Positions 53,205 through 53,958 of a stretch of 53,958 bases of DNA are shown piece after piece; the first letter of the stretch is position 1, and each line of letters starts with the position of its first letter. The DNA comes from JBDKVA01 sp039679375 (GTDB lineage Bacteria > Bacillota > Clostridia > Acetivibrionales > DTU013). Below the pieces are notes generated by a model. It saw nothing but the letters and a program-made list of their open reading frames with translations, searched no databases and was not told where the DNA came from. Made by a program: the position numbers and the translations under genes. The stretch covers positions 1 to 53,958 of the forward strand of contig JBDKVA010000061.1 in NCBI GenBank assembly GCA_039679375.1, in the 5' to 3' direction.

Positions 53205-53958
53205 TTATGTAGCCAACCCCCCATATCGTTTTAATATACTTTGGGTTCTCTACCGAGTCATGCATTTTCTCCCGCAAATGCCGGATGTGTACGGTGATGG
53301 TATTATTGCTTTTGCTGAAATACTCATCTCCCCATATTTTATGGAAAAGTTCTTCCGAGCTGACCACATTTCCTTTTTTCTCACAAAGTATCCTTAAAAT
53401 CGTGAACTCTGTTGGCGTGAGAGAGAGACGCTTTTCGTTCAACAAGCACTCGTGCGTATTAACATCAATTACCAAACCGGAATGAAATATGACTGTCTCA
53501 TCCTGTACAGGTGCGGAATTATATTTTTTATATCTCCTCAATTGAGCCTTTACCCTTGCAACCATTTCTAACGGCCGGAAAGGCTTTGTGATGTAATCAT
53601 CCGCTCCAAGCGTCAGTCCCGTGATTTTGTCTGTTTCTTCTTCTTTGGCAGTCAGTATGATAACAGGGTAGTTATGCTTCTCCCTTATCTTTTGGCAGAT
53701 TGCAAAGCCATTGCCATCGGGGAGCATTACATCCAATACGGCAAGATCAAGATTCGTTTCATCAATACATGCGAGTGCCTCTCTTGCAGAGTAATATTTG
53801 AAAACAGTGTAATTTTCATTTAGCAGGTAAAGCTTGGATTCGAGCTGCATGAAGGGAGCCAGAACGGAGCCACCGAAAATCGGCTCCCGATCTTTTGATT
53901 GATACCAGTGAAGCACGTCTGTCTCAAGGCTTACCCAACACGAAAAATCACATCTGCG
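53194..53958 (-). CDS. Response regulator, VanR type, with a foreign or missing N-terminus (5' partial)
   Basis: OmpR-type regulator. From the LYLLNENYTVFKYY stretch onward it is a normal VanR: phosphoacceptor Asp in LAVLDVMLPDGNG, Thr in ILTAKEEE, Lys in ITKPFRP, and a C-terminal winged helix (LTPTEFTILRILCEKKGNVV to GVGYIIEK). The preceding residues (FGGSVLAPFMQLES) are not a receiver N-terminus: the ILVVDDE strand with its acidic pair is missing. The frame stays open past 53916 to the window edge, so an unrelated coding sequence may be fused in frame, or the contig end is chimeric. The junction falls at an AAGCTT. Without the acidic pair, phosphorylation would fail. Confidence 0.8.
   Translation of the reverse strand, partial: RRCDFSCWVSLETDVLHWYQSKDREPIFGGSVLAPFMQLESKLYLLNENYTVFKYYSAREALACIDETNLDLAVLDVMLPDGNGFAICQKIREKHNYPVIILTAKEEETDKITGLTLGADDYITKPFRPLEMVARVKAQLRRYKKYNSAPVQDETVIFHSGLVIDVNTHECLLNEKRLSLTPTEFTILRILCEKKGNVVSSEELFHKIWGDEYFSKSNNTITVHIRHLREKMHDSVENPKYIKTIWGVGYIIEK

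Noticed and set aside
50699..53958. A vancomycin-resistance gene cluster.
   Set aside because: Only VanR/VanS-like and D,D-carboxypeptidase genes are seen. No D-Ala-D-Lac or D-Ala-D-Ser ligase, racemase or VanX-type gene is in the window, and VanR is damaged.
1..53958. CRISPR arrays, tRNA genes, insertion sequences and prophage.
   Set aside because: No regularly spaced repeats, cloverleaf-type sequence, transposase or integrase frame was found. The inverted repeats present are explained individually.

Overview
The window looks like one contig of a Gram-positive, Clostridia-type bacterium (Firmicutes). The signs are strong purine-rich ribosome binding sites with frequent TTG and GTG starts, lipoprotein solute-binding proteins with short MKK leaders, YesM/YesN-type sensor pairs, LplA/LplB/LplC-type sugar ABC transporters and a VanR/VanS-type pair. 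Both ends cut through genes. No rRNA or tRNA gene, CRISPR array, transposase or phage gene is seen. The content is an accessory carbohydrate and small-molecule catabolism region.

Layout. (1) 1-2705, a 5'-truncated sensor kinase with two sensor modules in tandem. (2) 2736-16109, eleven genes all on the minus strand. In transcription order these are a DUF3798-type binding lipoprotein, a two-NBD ABC ATPase, two permeases, an M14 zinc carboxypeptidase, a LysR regulator, two TIM-barrel isomerases, a URO-D-like protein, a cupin protein and an L-asparaginase. Structured DNA/RNA elements punctuate this block: two inverted copies of a ~135 bp two-hairpin element bracket the ATPase-permease-permease genes, a perfect hairpin follows the binding-protein gene, and a ~23 bp palindromic repeat lies on each side of lysR. 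(3) 16416-22298, a plus-strand operon with leader peptide, LplB, LplC, binding lipoprotein, Asp-box sialidase-like protein and a 238-residue unknown protein. (4) 22317-29444, a minus-strand operon with binding lipoprotein, LplB, LplC, GH130 phosphorylase, Gfo/Idh/MocA oxidoreductase, a 41-codon exonuclease remnant and an M55 D-aminopeptidase. A YesM/YesN pair diverges from it (29674-32813). (5) 32887-41402, a membrane-anchored AraC sensor-regulator with an abnormal translation start, then LplB, LplC, binding lipoprotein and a GH2 beta-mannosidase. (6) 41465-50637, an Fe-S QueG-like protein and a LacI repressor sharing an operator motif, an ADP-ribosylglycohydrolase-family protein, two AraC regulators, and an operon of two isomerases and a Gfo/Idh/MocA oxidoreductase. 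(7) 50699-53958, a serine D-Ala-D-Ala carboxypeptidase below a VanS/VanR pair. VanR lacks its normal N-terminus, and a highly folded 200 bp spacer lies between vanS and the carboxypeptidase gene.

How the genes work together (inference). Regions 3-5 are three separately regulated import-and-degrade units. GH130 phosphorylase, beta-mannosidase and the sialidase-like protein point to beta-mannosides or host/plant glycan fragments, imported as oligosaccharides and finished in the cytoplasm, because the enzymes have no signal peptides. Region 2 joins a non-sugar-type importer with amide hydrolases (M14, asparaginase) and sugar-acid-type enzymes (two isomerases, cupin, URO-D-like). This combination is not one I recognise as a described pathway, and it is the best candidate here for an undescribed catabolic system.
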